From CAZKFA01 sp964551925 (lineage in GTDB: Bacteria; Cyanobacteriota; Vampirovibrionia; LMEP-6097): a stretch of DNA of 9,468 nucleotides. The translations under genes were made by a program, and so were the position numbers. The notes below the pieces were generated by a model. That model was not told where the DNA came from. It saw only the letters and a list, made by a program, of their open reading frames with translations, and did no database searches. This document shows, in pieces, positions 1 to 6,273 of the stretch (position 1 is its first letter; each line of letters opens with the position of its first letter). Location of the stretch: assembly GCA_964551925.1 (NCBI GenBank), contig CAZKFA010000043.1, forward strand, positions 1 through 9,468, given 5' to 3'.

Positions 1-891
1 TTTGTACCAAGCTATATTTATCGTGAGATTATATCAGCGAACTCTTTCTCAATTGTGGCAGAGCGTGGGTATTATAAGGGTGGACATAAAGCAAAACGTA
101 TATTTGTTGGCAATTCTCACCTAATGTATTTATTGGATAAGGTTGATCAATCAGAGATCTATAATTATTCACTTCCTGCCATGGAATACATACAGATTTA
201 TTATTTACTGAAATATTTAATAGAAGAAACCGATCATTCTTTTGATACGGTTATACTACCACTTAGCATAGAAAGTTTTGTTAAGAGCACTTATGAGCAT
301 AAGTTTAATTCATTTTTTTGGTCGCGTTATATAGATTATATGGAGTTAGCGCGTATTGAAAATCGTTATCAATTCTATTTTATGCAATATATTAAAGATA
401 GATTTTTCCCTTATTTAGGGCAGTGGGATACAATCAAAAAGTTTATGACTGGTAATGATATTCATGTTCATCATAGAGTTGGAGCAATAGCTAAACTTGG
501 CAAGACATTTGATGGAAGATTTCCTCATAGGCAAAGAGAAATATTAGAAGAGCGTTTGAAGGCGCTATTCCCGCAGAATGAGATTATCAATCCAATTATT
601 TTGCAATATTTTTATCGTTCTCTTGATTTATGTCATCAACATGGAGTTAAAGTTATTTTATTAAAGCCCCCTATTACTTTTGCTTTTGTTTTTAAAATTG
701 CAAGAGATTTAGATCTTCAAGCTTATAATAAACAGATTCCATTGATTCTTGAACGCTATCCTGATATTCGATACCTAGACTACCAATATTTATCTAGAGA
801 ACATGATGATTTGTTTAGCGATGCCGACCATTTAAATATGGTGGGCATTACAGAGGTAAATAAACTTTTGTTGCGTGACTTAAAAATATAA
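1..891 (+). CDS. SGNH/GDSL-hydrolase-like protein, 5' partial
   Basis: The reading frame is open from the first base of the window, giving 296 visible residues, so the gene probably begins upstream; a GTG at 55 is a possible but less likely start. Near the N-terminus there is a VGNSH motif (Ser39 of the visible part), placed after a beta-strand-like RIFV. Near the C-terminus there is SDADHLN (Asp274 and His277), followed by a glycine. A G-x-S-H block and a C-terminal D-x-x-H block are the hallmarks of SGNH-fold hydrolases and of the related AlgJ/AlgX/DltD-like proteins that handle acyl groups on cell-surface polymers. The middle is rich in aromatic and basic residues and has no other recognisable motif. 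No signal peptide or membrane segment is visible, but these could lie in the missing part. The last 12 bases overlap the end of the convergent PBP gene. The fold assignment is fairly secure from the two blocks; the substrate is unknown. Confidence 0.6.
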   Translation, partial: FVPSYIYREIISANSFSIVAERGYYKGGHKAKRIFVGNSHLMYLLDKVDQSEIYNYSLPAMEYIQIYYLLKYLIEETDHSFDTVILPLSIESFVKSTYEHKFNSFFWSRYIDYMELARIENRYQFYFMQYIKDRFFPYLGQWDTIKKFMTGNDIHVHHRVGAIAKLGKTFDGRFPHRQREILEERLKALFPQNEIINPIILQYFYRSLDLCHQHGVKVILLKPPITFAFVFKIARDLDLQAYNKQIPLILERYPDIRYLDYQYLSREHDDLFSDADHLNMVGITEVNKLLLRDLKI

Positions 892-2454
892 ACTCTTAGT
901 ATATTCAGAAACTTTATTAAAGACCGGTCCAGCAACAGTGTCTCCCCAGCCGCCGTCTGTTTTTGGATTATCAATTACTACTAAGCAAATCAATTTTGGA
1001 TTCTCTGCTGGGAAGAACCCAACGAAAGAAGCAATAGTTTCACGTTTAGAATAGCCACCACCGGCTCTAAGTTTCTCGGCTGTTCCTGTCTTGCCGCCTA
1101 CTTTGAAACCTGTTACCTTACCAGCAACGCTACCCTTGGTTGCAATGTTGTTAGCTATTGAATTACTGAGTAAGTGGATTACATGATCAGCAACTTCTGC
1201 TTTGATTACAGGACGAGCCGTATCTTTGATTTCTTTATGACCATAAATCAAAGTTGGCTTAACAAAGACACCACGATTTACTACTGTATTAACTGCTGTA
1301 ATTAATTGTAATGGAGTTACAGAAATGGCTCCATGACCCATTCCTGTTGTCGCAGTATCTGAATTGTGCCAGCCTTTAGAGGAGCGTAAGATACCGGAGC
1401 CTTCGCCATTAAGTTCTATACCAGTTTTGGAGCCAATGCCAAATTTGCTAATATAATCATAGAAAGTTTTTGGGCCCATTTTTAATCCTATATGTGAAGC
1501 GAAGGTATTACTAGAACGTTCAAATAAAGTTTGTAAGGTTAGGAGTTCTGACTTATTAGTCGCTGGGTTAAATCCATGGTTTTTGATTTTCCAATTATCT
1601 ACTTTCAGAACTCCTTGATCAAAAAAAGTATAGTTTTTGTCGATCGCCCCAGAATCTAGAGCGGATGACACTGTGATGATCTTAAAAACAGAACCGGGTT
1701 GATATACATCGACCAGAGTCCAGTTATTTCTGGCTCTTTGGTTGTAGTTATAATACTGGTTTGGATCATAGTTAGGATTAATCGCCCAAGCTAATATTTC
1801 TCCAGTTGCAACATGCATTAATATGACACATCCTCTGTCCGCTTGGGTTTGAGCAATCCGTTCTGCTAATTGGCTTTCGGCAAATACTTGTAAGCGTGAA
1901 TCAATACTGAGTTTTAAACTTTCTTCTGGTGCTTCTAATAACTGTTTCTCAAATTTTAATTCTAAACCTTCCCTTGCTTTGCTATAGAAGTCCACATAGC
2001 CAAGTAGGTGAGAAGCTAGGTTACTATGTGGATAGAAACGACGTTTGATTTTACGCAGATATAAATGCTTTGAGTTAATTTTTTTAATTTCATTAGCTTG
2101 CTCTCTAGTCAGATTAAGCGCCAAAGTCTTACTGTAATTGCCATAGAGTAGATGGGCTCTCGTGAAGCCAAAAATCTTTTCTAGTTTTTTTGCTAAAGCT
2201 GCCTTATCCTCTTTGCTCTCACAAGGATTAAACTCTAGTACATATTTATCAATATCTAGAGCCAAGACTTTATTGTTCCTATCTACTATTTCACCTCTCG
2301 ATAGATATATTGGCTGTAATTGTTTACGATAGTCTTTGACTTGTTTAGAATATTTGAAGCCCTCTATAATTTGGAATTGAAACAATCTCACAGCAATCGC
2401 TACAAAAGCAATTGCTAGAAGGATCTTAGCTAATTTATACCTAAAGGAATTCAT
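880..2454 (-). CDS. ftsI: class B penicillin-binding protein (FtsI/PBP3-like peptidoglycan transpeptidase)
   Basis: This is a 524-aa membrane-anchored D,D-transpeptidase that cross-links peptidoglycan in the periplasm, most likely at the division septum. Residues about 7-30 form one N-terminal membrane anchor. The PBP dimerisation region follows, with RGEIVDR at about 53-59 and a FYPH...LLGYV block. The transpeptidase domain carries all three catalytic motifs: S255-V-F-K258 (in PGSVFK), S314-S-N316 and K455-T-G457 (in GGKTGTAEK). No PASTA domain is present, and the protein ends soon after the catalytic domain, making it shorter than E. coli FtsI (588 aa). I chose the ATG at 2454 because it overlaps the pheA stop as ATGA; a GTG at 2475 would add seven residues. 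Cyanobacterial-type FtsI proteins are the nearest match I recall. The gene lies away from any visible division-cluster genes. The class B PBP call is secure; FtsI rather than another class B PBP is an inference. Confidence 0.9.
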   Translation of the reverse strand: MNSFRYKLAKILLAIAFVAIAVRLFQFQIIEGFKYSKQVKDYRKQLQPIYLSRGEIVDRNNKVLALDIDKYVLEFNPCESKEDKAALAKKLEKIFGFTRAHLLYGNYSKTLALNLTREQANEIKKINSKHLYLRKIKRRFYPHSNLASHLLGYVDFYSKAREGLELKFEKQLLEAPEESLKLSIDSRLQVFAESQLAERIAQTQADRGCVILMHVATGEILAWAINPNYDPNQYYNYNQRARNNWTLVDVYQPGSVFKIITVSSALDSGAIDKNYTFFDQGVLKVDNWKIKNHGFNPATNKSELLTLQTLFERSSNTFASHIGLKMGPKTFYDYISKFGIGSKTGIELNGEGSGILRSSKGWHNSDTATTGMGHGAISVTPLQLITAVNTVVNRGVFVKPTLIYGHKEIKDTARPVIKAEVADHVIHLLSNSIANNIATKGSVAGKVTGFKVGGKTGTAEKLRAGGGYSKRETIASFVGFFPAENPKLICLVVIDNPKTDGGWGDTVAGPVFNKVSEYTKSLYF

Positions 2455-3281
2455 GCACTGTATGACCCGAGCCACTTATAATAAGTGAAATGTTGTTTTG
2501 CCTGCCTCATTAATTCATCGAACTTGCGATCTTCTTTATGTAGATCAAAATCAATCAAAAACATATACTCACCAATACTACGCTTAGCTGGTCTTGATTC
2601 AATACGACTTAGATTAACATTATTAACAGCAAATAATCTCAGAACGGTTTGTAGACTACCAGGCTCATCTTTCGTTTGAAAAACAATAGTACTTTTGTTT
2701 TTACTATTACTTGGTTCTGTCAATTGCTTAGATATAATCCAGAAGCGGGTTTCATTAATTTCATTATCATTGATCCCTTCTTCAAGGATAGCCAGATTAT
2801 AAATATTAGCGCAAAATTTACTAGCAATAACAGCCTGATCTTTAATTTCCACTTTACCTTGTAACTCTGCCGCCGCTGCACTATTACTAGAGCTTGGTAT
2901 CAGTTCAGCTTGTGGACAGTGATTGCGGATGAAATCTAAGCACTGTCCGAAAGACATGGGGTGTGCTTTAATTTTGCTAATATCACTAAGTTTGTGATCA
3001 GGGCTAGAAGCTAGTAAACAGTGAGTGATTGGTAGAATGTATTCTTTATTTATATAAACAGATTCAGTTTTTAACAAAGCATCAATGGTCTCTGCGACAG
3101 CACCAGCAATGGAATTTTCCACTGGCACCACAGCGATATCAGTTTGGTTTTCTTCTAAATCCTGAATTATTTTGCTGATGGTATGACTAGGCATAAGACT
3201 AATATGTGAGTCTTTGCCATATAGATTTAGTGCCGCTAGATGTGAGTAAGATCCTTCTGGGCCTAAGAACGAAACCTTCAT
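2451..3281 (-). CDS. pheA: prephenate dehydratase with ACT regulatory domain
   Basis: This 276-aa monofunctional enzyme decarboxylates and dehydrates prephenate to phenylpyruvate, the penultimate step of phenylalanine synthesis. The N-terminus (MKVSFLGPEGSYSHLAA) and the VPVENSIAGAV block at 53-63 are typical of the family. The catalytic T-R-F motif is seen as NETRFW, with Thr178-Arg179-Phe180. An ACT domain follows from about 197 to 272. It keeps EPGSL (206-210) and ESRP (228-231), which correspond to the GAL(V) and ESRP phenylalanine-binding motifs, so feedback inhibition by phenylalanine is expected. There is no chorismate mutase domain, unlike the fused enzyme of enteric bacteria. The start is the only sensible ATG, and no strong Shine-Dalgarno sequence precedes it. 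The gene is the first of a two-gene unit with the PBP and is divergent from the 3332 gene. Confidence 0.96.
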   Translation of the reverse strand: MKVSFLGPEGSYSHLAALNLYGKDSHISLMPSHTISKIIQDLEENQTDIAVVPVENSIAGAVAETIDALLKTESVYINKEYILPITHCLLASSPDHKLSDISKIKAHPMSFGQCLDFIRNHCPQAELIPSSSNSAAAAELQGKVEIKDQAVIASKFCANIYNLAILEEGINDNEINETRFWIISKQLTEPSNSKNKSTIVFQTKDEPGSLQTVLRLFAVNNVNLSRIESRPAKRSIGEYMFLIDFDLHKEDRKFDELMRQAKQHFTYYKWLGSYSA

Positions 3282-3331
3282 ATTCTTATTGTATAGTATT
3301 CCGCTATAATGGAATAGTATTAAGACTCTTT
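3282..3331. promoter_or_regulatory. divergent promoter region between pheA and the 3332-rnhB unit, with inverted repeat
   Basis: A perfect TATAAT lies at 3305-3310 on the + strand, with a weak -35-like TTCTTA at 3283-3288 (16-base spacer). Transcription would start near 3317 and leave a leader of only about 15 bases before the ATG at 3332. The TATAAT sits in the 8-base centre of an inverted repeat: atagtattcc at 3293-3302 and ggaatagtat at 3311-3320, with 9 of 10 bases pairing. The motif atagtatt also recurs in direct orientation at 3293-3300 and 3314-3321. No convincing -35/-10 pair was found for pheA on the opposite strand, although its promoter must overlap this region or lie in the 3332 gene. 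A symmetric site over a -10 box suggests a repressor operator; the regulator is unknown. Confidence 0.5.
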
Positions 3332-3697
3332 ATGGACATAGCCGAACTTAATCAAGCTTTAGCTCAATATGATAAAGAGACTTATGCTAAGCTCGATCTT
3401 GTTTTACAGCGTATTGCTATCAAATCCAAAGCTCTAGCTTCTAATCTTAAAGATTGTTTTGAGCAATTTCGCCTTAGTGATCGCTATTTGCGGGCGTATA
3501 ATGGTGAATCTATCCCAATACTTGAGAATCAATTAATAGAAGAGGAGTTTATGATCTTTCGTAAGTATGTAAGACTTCTGCGGTCTTGTACTATTATGTG
3601 CGGGCAAGAGCTATCGCAAGAGTTTAAAGTATTATTTTTGGATTTTTTCTCTGGTACGCGAGTAAAGCTTGCAAAGGAACTAGCTAAGCAGCAATAA
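3332..3697 (+). CDS. uncharacterised small helical protein upstream of rnhB
   Basis: I do not recognise this 121-aa protein. It looks soluble and mostly helical, rich in Leu, Lys, Glu and Gln, with two Cys near the middle-to-C-terminal part (Cys86 and Cys90, spaced CTIMC) and one at 42. It has no signal peptide or membrane segment. The region about 1-47 could be a long amphipathic helix, followed by a SDRYLRAYNGE turn and more helix. The start at the ATG of MDIAELNQ fits the TATAAT box at 3305-3310. A longer frame from 3206 would run back through that promoter and overlap pheA, so I reject it. It ends 4 bases before rnhB and is presumably co-transcribed with it. That placement alone does not establish a shared function. 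Confidence 0.7.
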   Translation: MDIAELNQALAQYDKETYAKLDLVLQRIAIKSKALASNLKDCFEQFRLSDRYLRAYNGESIPILENQLIEEEFMIFRKYVRLLRSCTIMCGQELSQEFKVLFLDFFSGTRVKLAKELAKQQ

Positions 3698-3701
3698 GAA
3701 T

Positions 3702-4784
3702 ATGTCATTAGCCAAAACCAAAAAACGTAAACTGCGCCATCGTCAAGGAGAACTGAGACGCAGCCCTCTACAAATTAGAAAACAATTTCTGGGTAAGGTG
3801 GAATATGATCGACTGGCTAATTTAATCAATCATGATAGAGGGTTGCATGAGGATCAAGCTCAGGATCCTTTGCTGATTGGTTTTGATGAGGTTGGGCGAG
3901 GTTGTGTTGCTGGTCCTGTTTGTACTGCGGCATATTCTTGTAAAGCTTTTTATGATGCTGGTGGAGAGTTACTTGCAGAAGTTAGAAGATCACAGCAATT
4001 GATGGCAAACGAATTCACTAATATTAGTCTTAAGGATAAATATTATGCCGAGACCTTTGTTAATGATATTGCTGATGACTATCAAGAGGTCGAGGATCTT
4101 GGTTCTTTACTATTGCTTGATGATAGCAAAAAAGTCCCGCACGCAAAGCGTGAAGCTCTGTGTGCAGCCCTGTTAGATTTACCAAGTGAGCATATTCTCT
4201 ATTCGACTAATTTACAGTCAGCAGCAAAGATAGACAGTGACGGGATTGTGGCGGCTATTTATACTTCAATGACAGTCAATTTACTAGAGATTGTTTTACA
4301 GTATGTTTCTCTTTATAATAAACATCCTCGTGAAGTCCTTTTATTAATTGATGGTACTAAAACAATTACTAATATTCTTGATTTGCTTGAACAAGAATTG
4401 AATGTTAGAAGAATAACCGATTTGAATTTTGTGTTAGCAAATAATAAGAAAGCACCCAATGGGTCGATAATTATTAAGCAGCAGAATATTATTCGTGGTG
4501 ATGGTTTGAGCGCTAGTATTGCGGCTGCTAGTAATTTGGCTAAGCAAGCTAGAGACAGTCATATGCAATTAATGGACGATGCTAATACTTATGGTTGGTC
4601 CAAGAACGTTGGTTATGGTACACGTAAGCATTTAGAAGCAATTAGAACCCACGGATTACACGAGGAACATCGCAGAAGTTTTTTGAGTAATTTTTTGAAC
4701 AAACAAGAAGGCGTGACAGGTCTGGAGGCTTCGAGAACAAGGCTTGCGAATTCCGAAAAATCTGAGTTGACTATCCGTCAATGA
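3702..4784 (+). CDS. rnhB: ribonuclease HII, enlarged form with palindrome-encoded C-tail
   Basis: This protein cleaves RNA in RNA:DNA hybrids, including single ribonucleotides left in DNA. All four catalytic acidic residues are visible: Asp62-Glu63 in DEVGRG, Asp217 in LLLIDG and Asp267 in RGDG. The other family blocks are LDDSKK (139-144), KIDSDGI followed by YTSM (177-190), SASIAAASNLAKQARD (270-285) and GYGTRKH...HRRSF (304-327). At 360 aa it is far longer than the usual 190-230. The extra length is a basic, lysine/arginine-rich N-terminus (about 1-57), roughly 40 extra residues between the first motif and DSKK, another expansion between 219 and 258, and a C-tail after about 337. The C-tail is encoded by the palindromic element at 4714-4835. 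It is probably co-transcribed with the 3332 gene, 4 bases upstream. The catalytic set is complete, so activity is expected. Confidence 0.92.
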   Translation: MSLAKTKKRKLRHRQGELRRSPLQIRKQFLGKVEYDRLANLINHDRGLHEDQAQDPLLIGFDEVGRGCVAGPVCTAAYSCKAFYDAGGELLAEVRRSQQLMANEFTNISLKDKYYAETFVNDIADDYQEVEDLGSLLLLDDSKKVPHAKREALCAALLDLPSEHILYSTNLQSAAKIDSDGIVAAIYTSMTVNLLEIVLQYVSLYNKHPREVLLLIDGTKTITNILDLLEQELNVRRITDLNFVLANNKKAPNGSIIIKQQNIIRGDGLSASIAAASNLAKQARDSHMQLMDDANTYGWSKNVGYGTRKHLEAIRTHGLHEEHRRSFLSNFLNKQEGVTGLEASRTRLANSEKSELTIRQ

Positions 4785-4835
4785 TGATTTTGAGGGATGA
4801 GCATAACGCAGTTATCGGAGTCTCCAGACCTGTCA
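4714..4835. repeat. 122-bp imperfect palindromic element spanning the rnhB 3' end and the rnhB/nrdB junction
   Basis: The outer arms are a perfect 14-bp inverted repeat: tgacaggtctggag at 4714-4727 and its complement at 4822-4835. The pairing continues inward with few breaks: the first 25 positions of the arms match at 22, and two of the three mismatches could pair as G-U in RNA. Further in, TGCG (4745-4748 with 4807-4810), aaaatc (4757-4762) with gatttt (4786-4791), and a tip hairpin ttgac-tatcc-gtcaa (4767-4781) add more pairing. The element contains the last codons and the TGA stop (4782-4784) of rnhB and ends 2 bases before the nrdB stop. It has no T-run, so it is not a textbook intrinsic terminator. 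Its size and symmetry recall MITEs and the palindromic elements that insert into Rickettsia genes. Whether it is repeated elsewhere cannot be seen here. Confidence 0.75.
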
Positions 4836-4837
4836 GG

Positions 4838-5938
4838 TTACCAATCATCAATAATCGCGCCCTTGGCATACTCAGTCGCGCGAGTTTCAAAGAAATTAGC
4901 ATGTTCTTTACCATTAACCATTAGATTCAACCAAGGCAATGGATTCTCTTTGACATCGTATTGAGCTTCAAGATTGATTTCTTGTAGTCTTTTATTTGCT
5001 ACATAGCGAATGTATTTTTTGACATCGCTAGGAGTCAATCCTTCAACGGCTCCTAGAGCGAAGCAAGTATCAATGAAGTTATCCTCTAGCTTCACCATAT
5101 CTTCACAAGCTTGATATAGCTCTTCTCTGAACTCTGCAGTCCAGATCTCAGGTCTCTCTTTGATGAATTCTCTAAACAAGGCACAGACTCCTTCAGAGTG
5201 TAATGATTCATCACGAATAGACCAAGTGATAATCTGACCGACATTCTTCAATAAGCCTCTACGTGGGAAATTCATCAAAATTGCAAAACTAGCGAATAAG
5301 CTAACCCCTTCCATGAAGCCACCGAAGACAGCAAGGTTACGAGCAATATCCTTATCTGTAGTGATTGAGAAATTTTGCAGGTACTCGTATTTGTTTTTCA
5401 TGGCTTCGTACTCACGAAAAGCCTTGTATTCAACGTCTGGTAAGCCGAGGGTATCGTTTAAGTGTGAATAAGCCCAGACGTGTACGGTTTCCATTGAGGC
5501 AAAGGCCGTGAGCATCATGGTAATCTCTGGTTTAGGGAAAGCATGAACTAATTGTTGATTGTAGTTATTTTGCACTTCAAGGTCACCTTGAGTAAAGAAT
5601 CTTAGAACTTGAATAATCAAATTAGACTCCTGAGCTGTTAATTTTGATTTGAAGTCAACAATATCATCAGCCATCGGCACTTCAGTTGGTAACCAGTGAG
5701 CTTGTTGTTGCAACTTAAAATACTCGAAGAATTGTGGATACTCAAATGGCTTATAGTACTCTCTGGCAGCTAACAAACTGCGTTTAAGAGCATTATTTTT
5801 ATTGACTACCGTTTCAACCGGGCCCTCTACTAGGGTGCTAGTAGCTTTCTGCATGTAAACCACCTTACTTTGTTCTAAGACTTCGTTAGTATTAGCGAGC
5901 TTTTCTTCAAGTTTAGCAGTTGCAATTGGAGCGTTCAT
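4838..5938 (-). CDS. nrdB: class Ia ribonucleoside-diphosphate reductase, beta subunit (NrdB/R2)
   Basis: NrdB holds the di-iron site and tyrosyl radical that start reduction of ribonucleotides to deoxyribonucleotides in the NrdA-NrdB complex. In this 366-aa protein the whole metal site can be placed: Asp119 (in FTQGDLEV), Glu150 and His153 (METVH), Glu210 (FMEGVSLF), Glu244 and His247 (RDESLH). The expected radical tyrosine is Tyr157, four residues after His153. KPFEYPQFFEYF...HWLPTEVP and the NPLPWLN...HANFFETRATEY end are typical of the NrdB type common in alphaproteobacteria. The C-terminal IIDDW is the tail that should dock on NrdA. About 60 residues precede the conserved core and look like a variable extension. 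GAGG at 5950-5953 (minus strand), 11 bases before the ATG, is the only convincing Shine-Dalgarno-like site in the window. No nrdA is adjacent. Confidence 0.96.
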   Translation of the reverse strand: MNAPIATAKLEEKLANTNEVLEQSKVVYMQKATSTLVEGPVETVVNKNNALKRSLLAAREYYKPFEYPQFFEYFKLQQQAHWLPTEVPMADDIVDFKSKLTAQESNLIIQVLRFFTQGDLEVQNNYNQQLVHAFPKPEITMMLTAFASMETVHVWAYSHLNDTLGLPDVEYKAFREYEAMKNKYEYLQNFSITTDKDIARNLAVFGGFMEGVSLFASFAILMNFPRRGLLKNVGQIITWSIRDESLHSEGVCALFREFIKERPEIWTAEFREELYQACEDMVKLEDNFIDTCFALGAVEGLTPSDVKKYIRYVANKRLQEINLEAQYDVKENPLPWLNLMVNGKEHANFFETRATEYAKGAIIDDW

Positions 5939-6045
5939 AGTTTTTAATTCCTCAAACGAAGCTTAAGATAAACACCACTTGGCGTCTACTTAGCTCTTTC
6001 TTTACACTTGTTTTCCTGTGACGTGGGTGCAAAGAAATTGGTTCC

Positions 6046-6095
6046 CATATTTAGTGTTTAATTCCCAAAAATTTGGGTATAAAACACTTAATGTG
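6046..6095. promoter_or_regulatory. 50-bp imperfect palindrome in the nrdB leader, candidate operator or RNA hairpin
   Basis: The two halves pair at 20 of 25 positions about an axis between 6070 and 6071. The core is cccaaa-aa-tttggg (6064-6077). Outside it, gtgttt (6054-6059) pairs with aaacac (6082-6087), and a further catatt...aatgtg flank pairs imperfectly. It lies a few bases downstream of the transcription start predicted for nrdB, so it could be a roadblock operator or fold as a hairpin at the 5' end of the mRNA. It contains ACAC/GTGT half-sites like those of NrdR boxes. The spacing of the halves does not fit the usual 16-bp NrdR box, so the regulator is left open. Confidence 0.6.
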
Positions 6096-6111
6096 TGTTT
6101 GGCGTTGTTAT

Positions 6112-6140
6112 AATATAGAGCTTTTTTGCTTTCAATTCAA
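6112..6140 (-). promoter_or_regulatory. sigma70-type promoter for nrdB
   Basis: On the minus strand, TTGAAT (6135-6140) and TATATT (6112-6117) are separated by exactly 17 bases. The match to the consensus is 4 of 6 for the -35 and 5 of 6 for the -10. Transcription would begin near 6105, giving a leader of about 165 bases that includes the 6046-6095 palindrome. The sequence is AT-rich, so a chance match is possible. Confidence 0.55.
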
Positions 6141-6175
6141 GTCCATTTTGGCTAAATAAAATCTAATATAAAGCT

Positions 6176-6196
6176 TAAAGCTTATGAAAAGCTTTA
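6176..6196 (-). terminator. weak AT-rich hairpin, possible terminator of the merC-like transcript
   Basis: TAAAGCTT (6176-6183) and AAGCTTTA (6189-6196) form a perfect 8-bp stem with a 5-base loop. A further AAAGCTT copy lies just left of it, at 6170-6176. In the minus direction the hairpin is followed by T-rich but interrupted sequence. The stem is AT-rich and weak, so termination is only a possibility. Confidence 0.3.
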
Positions 6197-6273
6197 CTGG
6201 ACTAAGTTTAATCCAATAATTGCGATTAATTAAAAGATATTAATTGGTTAATACTATTGACTGGGCTCGAATT

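Larger units (their letters stand above)
5939..6273. other. 335-base intergenic region between merC-like gene and nrdB
   Basis: No gene is evident here. The stretch is very AT-rich and holds, in the direction of nrdB transcription, a small AT-rich hairpin, a good minus-strand promoter, a 50-bp palindrome and the nrdB ribosome-binding site, each listed separately. The rest (about 6205-6273 and 5955-6040) shows nothing I can name. Confidence 0.7.

Noticed and set aside
2455..2475. GTG start at 2475 for the PBP gene
   Set aside because: It is possible, but the ATG at 2454 forms a classic ATGA overlap with pheA and is followed directly by the basic-then-hydrophobic anchor.
2485..2864. Small + strand open frames inside pheA
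   Set aside because: They are antisense to strongly conserved prephenate dehydratase and ACT-domain sequence and resemble no protein.
3206..3331. A longer N-terminus for the 3332 gene starting at 3206
   Set aside because: It would overlap the conserved N-terminus of pheA and translate through the TATAAT promoter; its residues look non-protein-like (many aromatic and Cys in AT-rich sequence).
4714..4835. A simple bidirectional rho-independent terminator between rnhB and nrdB
   Set aside because: The arms are about 95 bases apart, the stem is much longer than usual, and no T-run follows on either strand. A palindromic repeat element fits better, though an end-of-transcript role is not excluded.
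6042..6098. A pair of canonical NrdR boxes upstream of nrdB
   Set aside because: Half-sites ttagtgt and acacttaa are present, but no 16-bp box matches well on both halves and the spacing does not fit the usual three helical turns.
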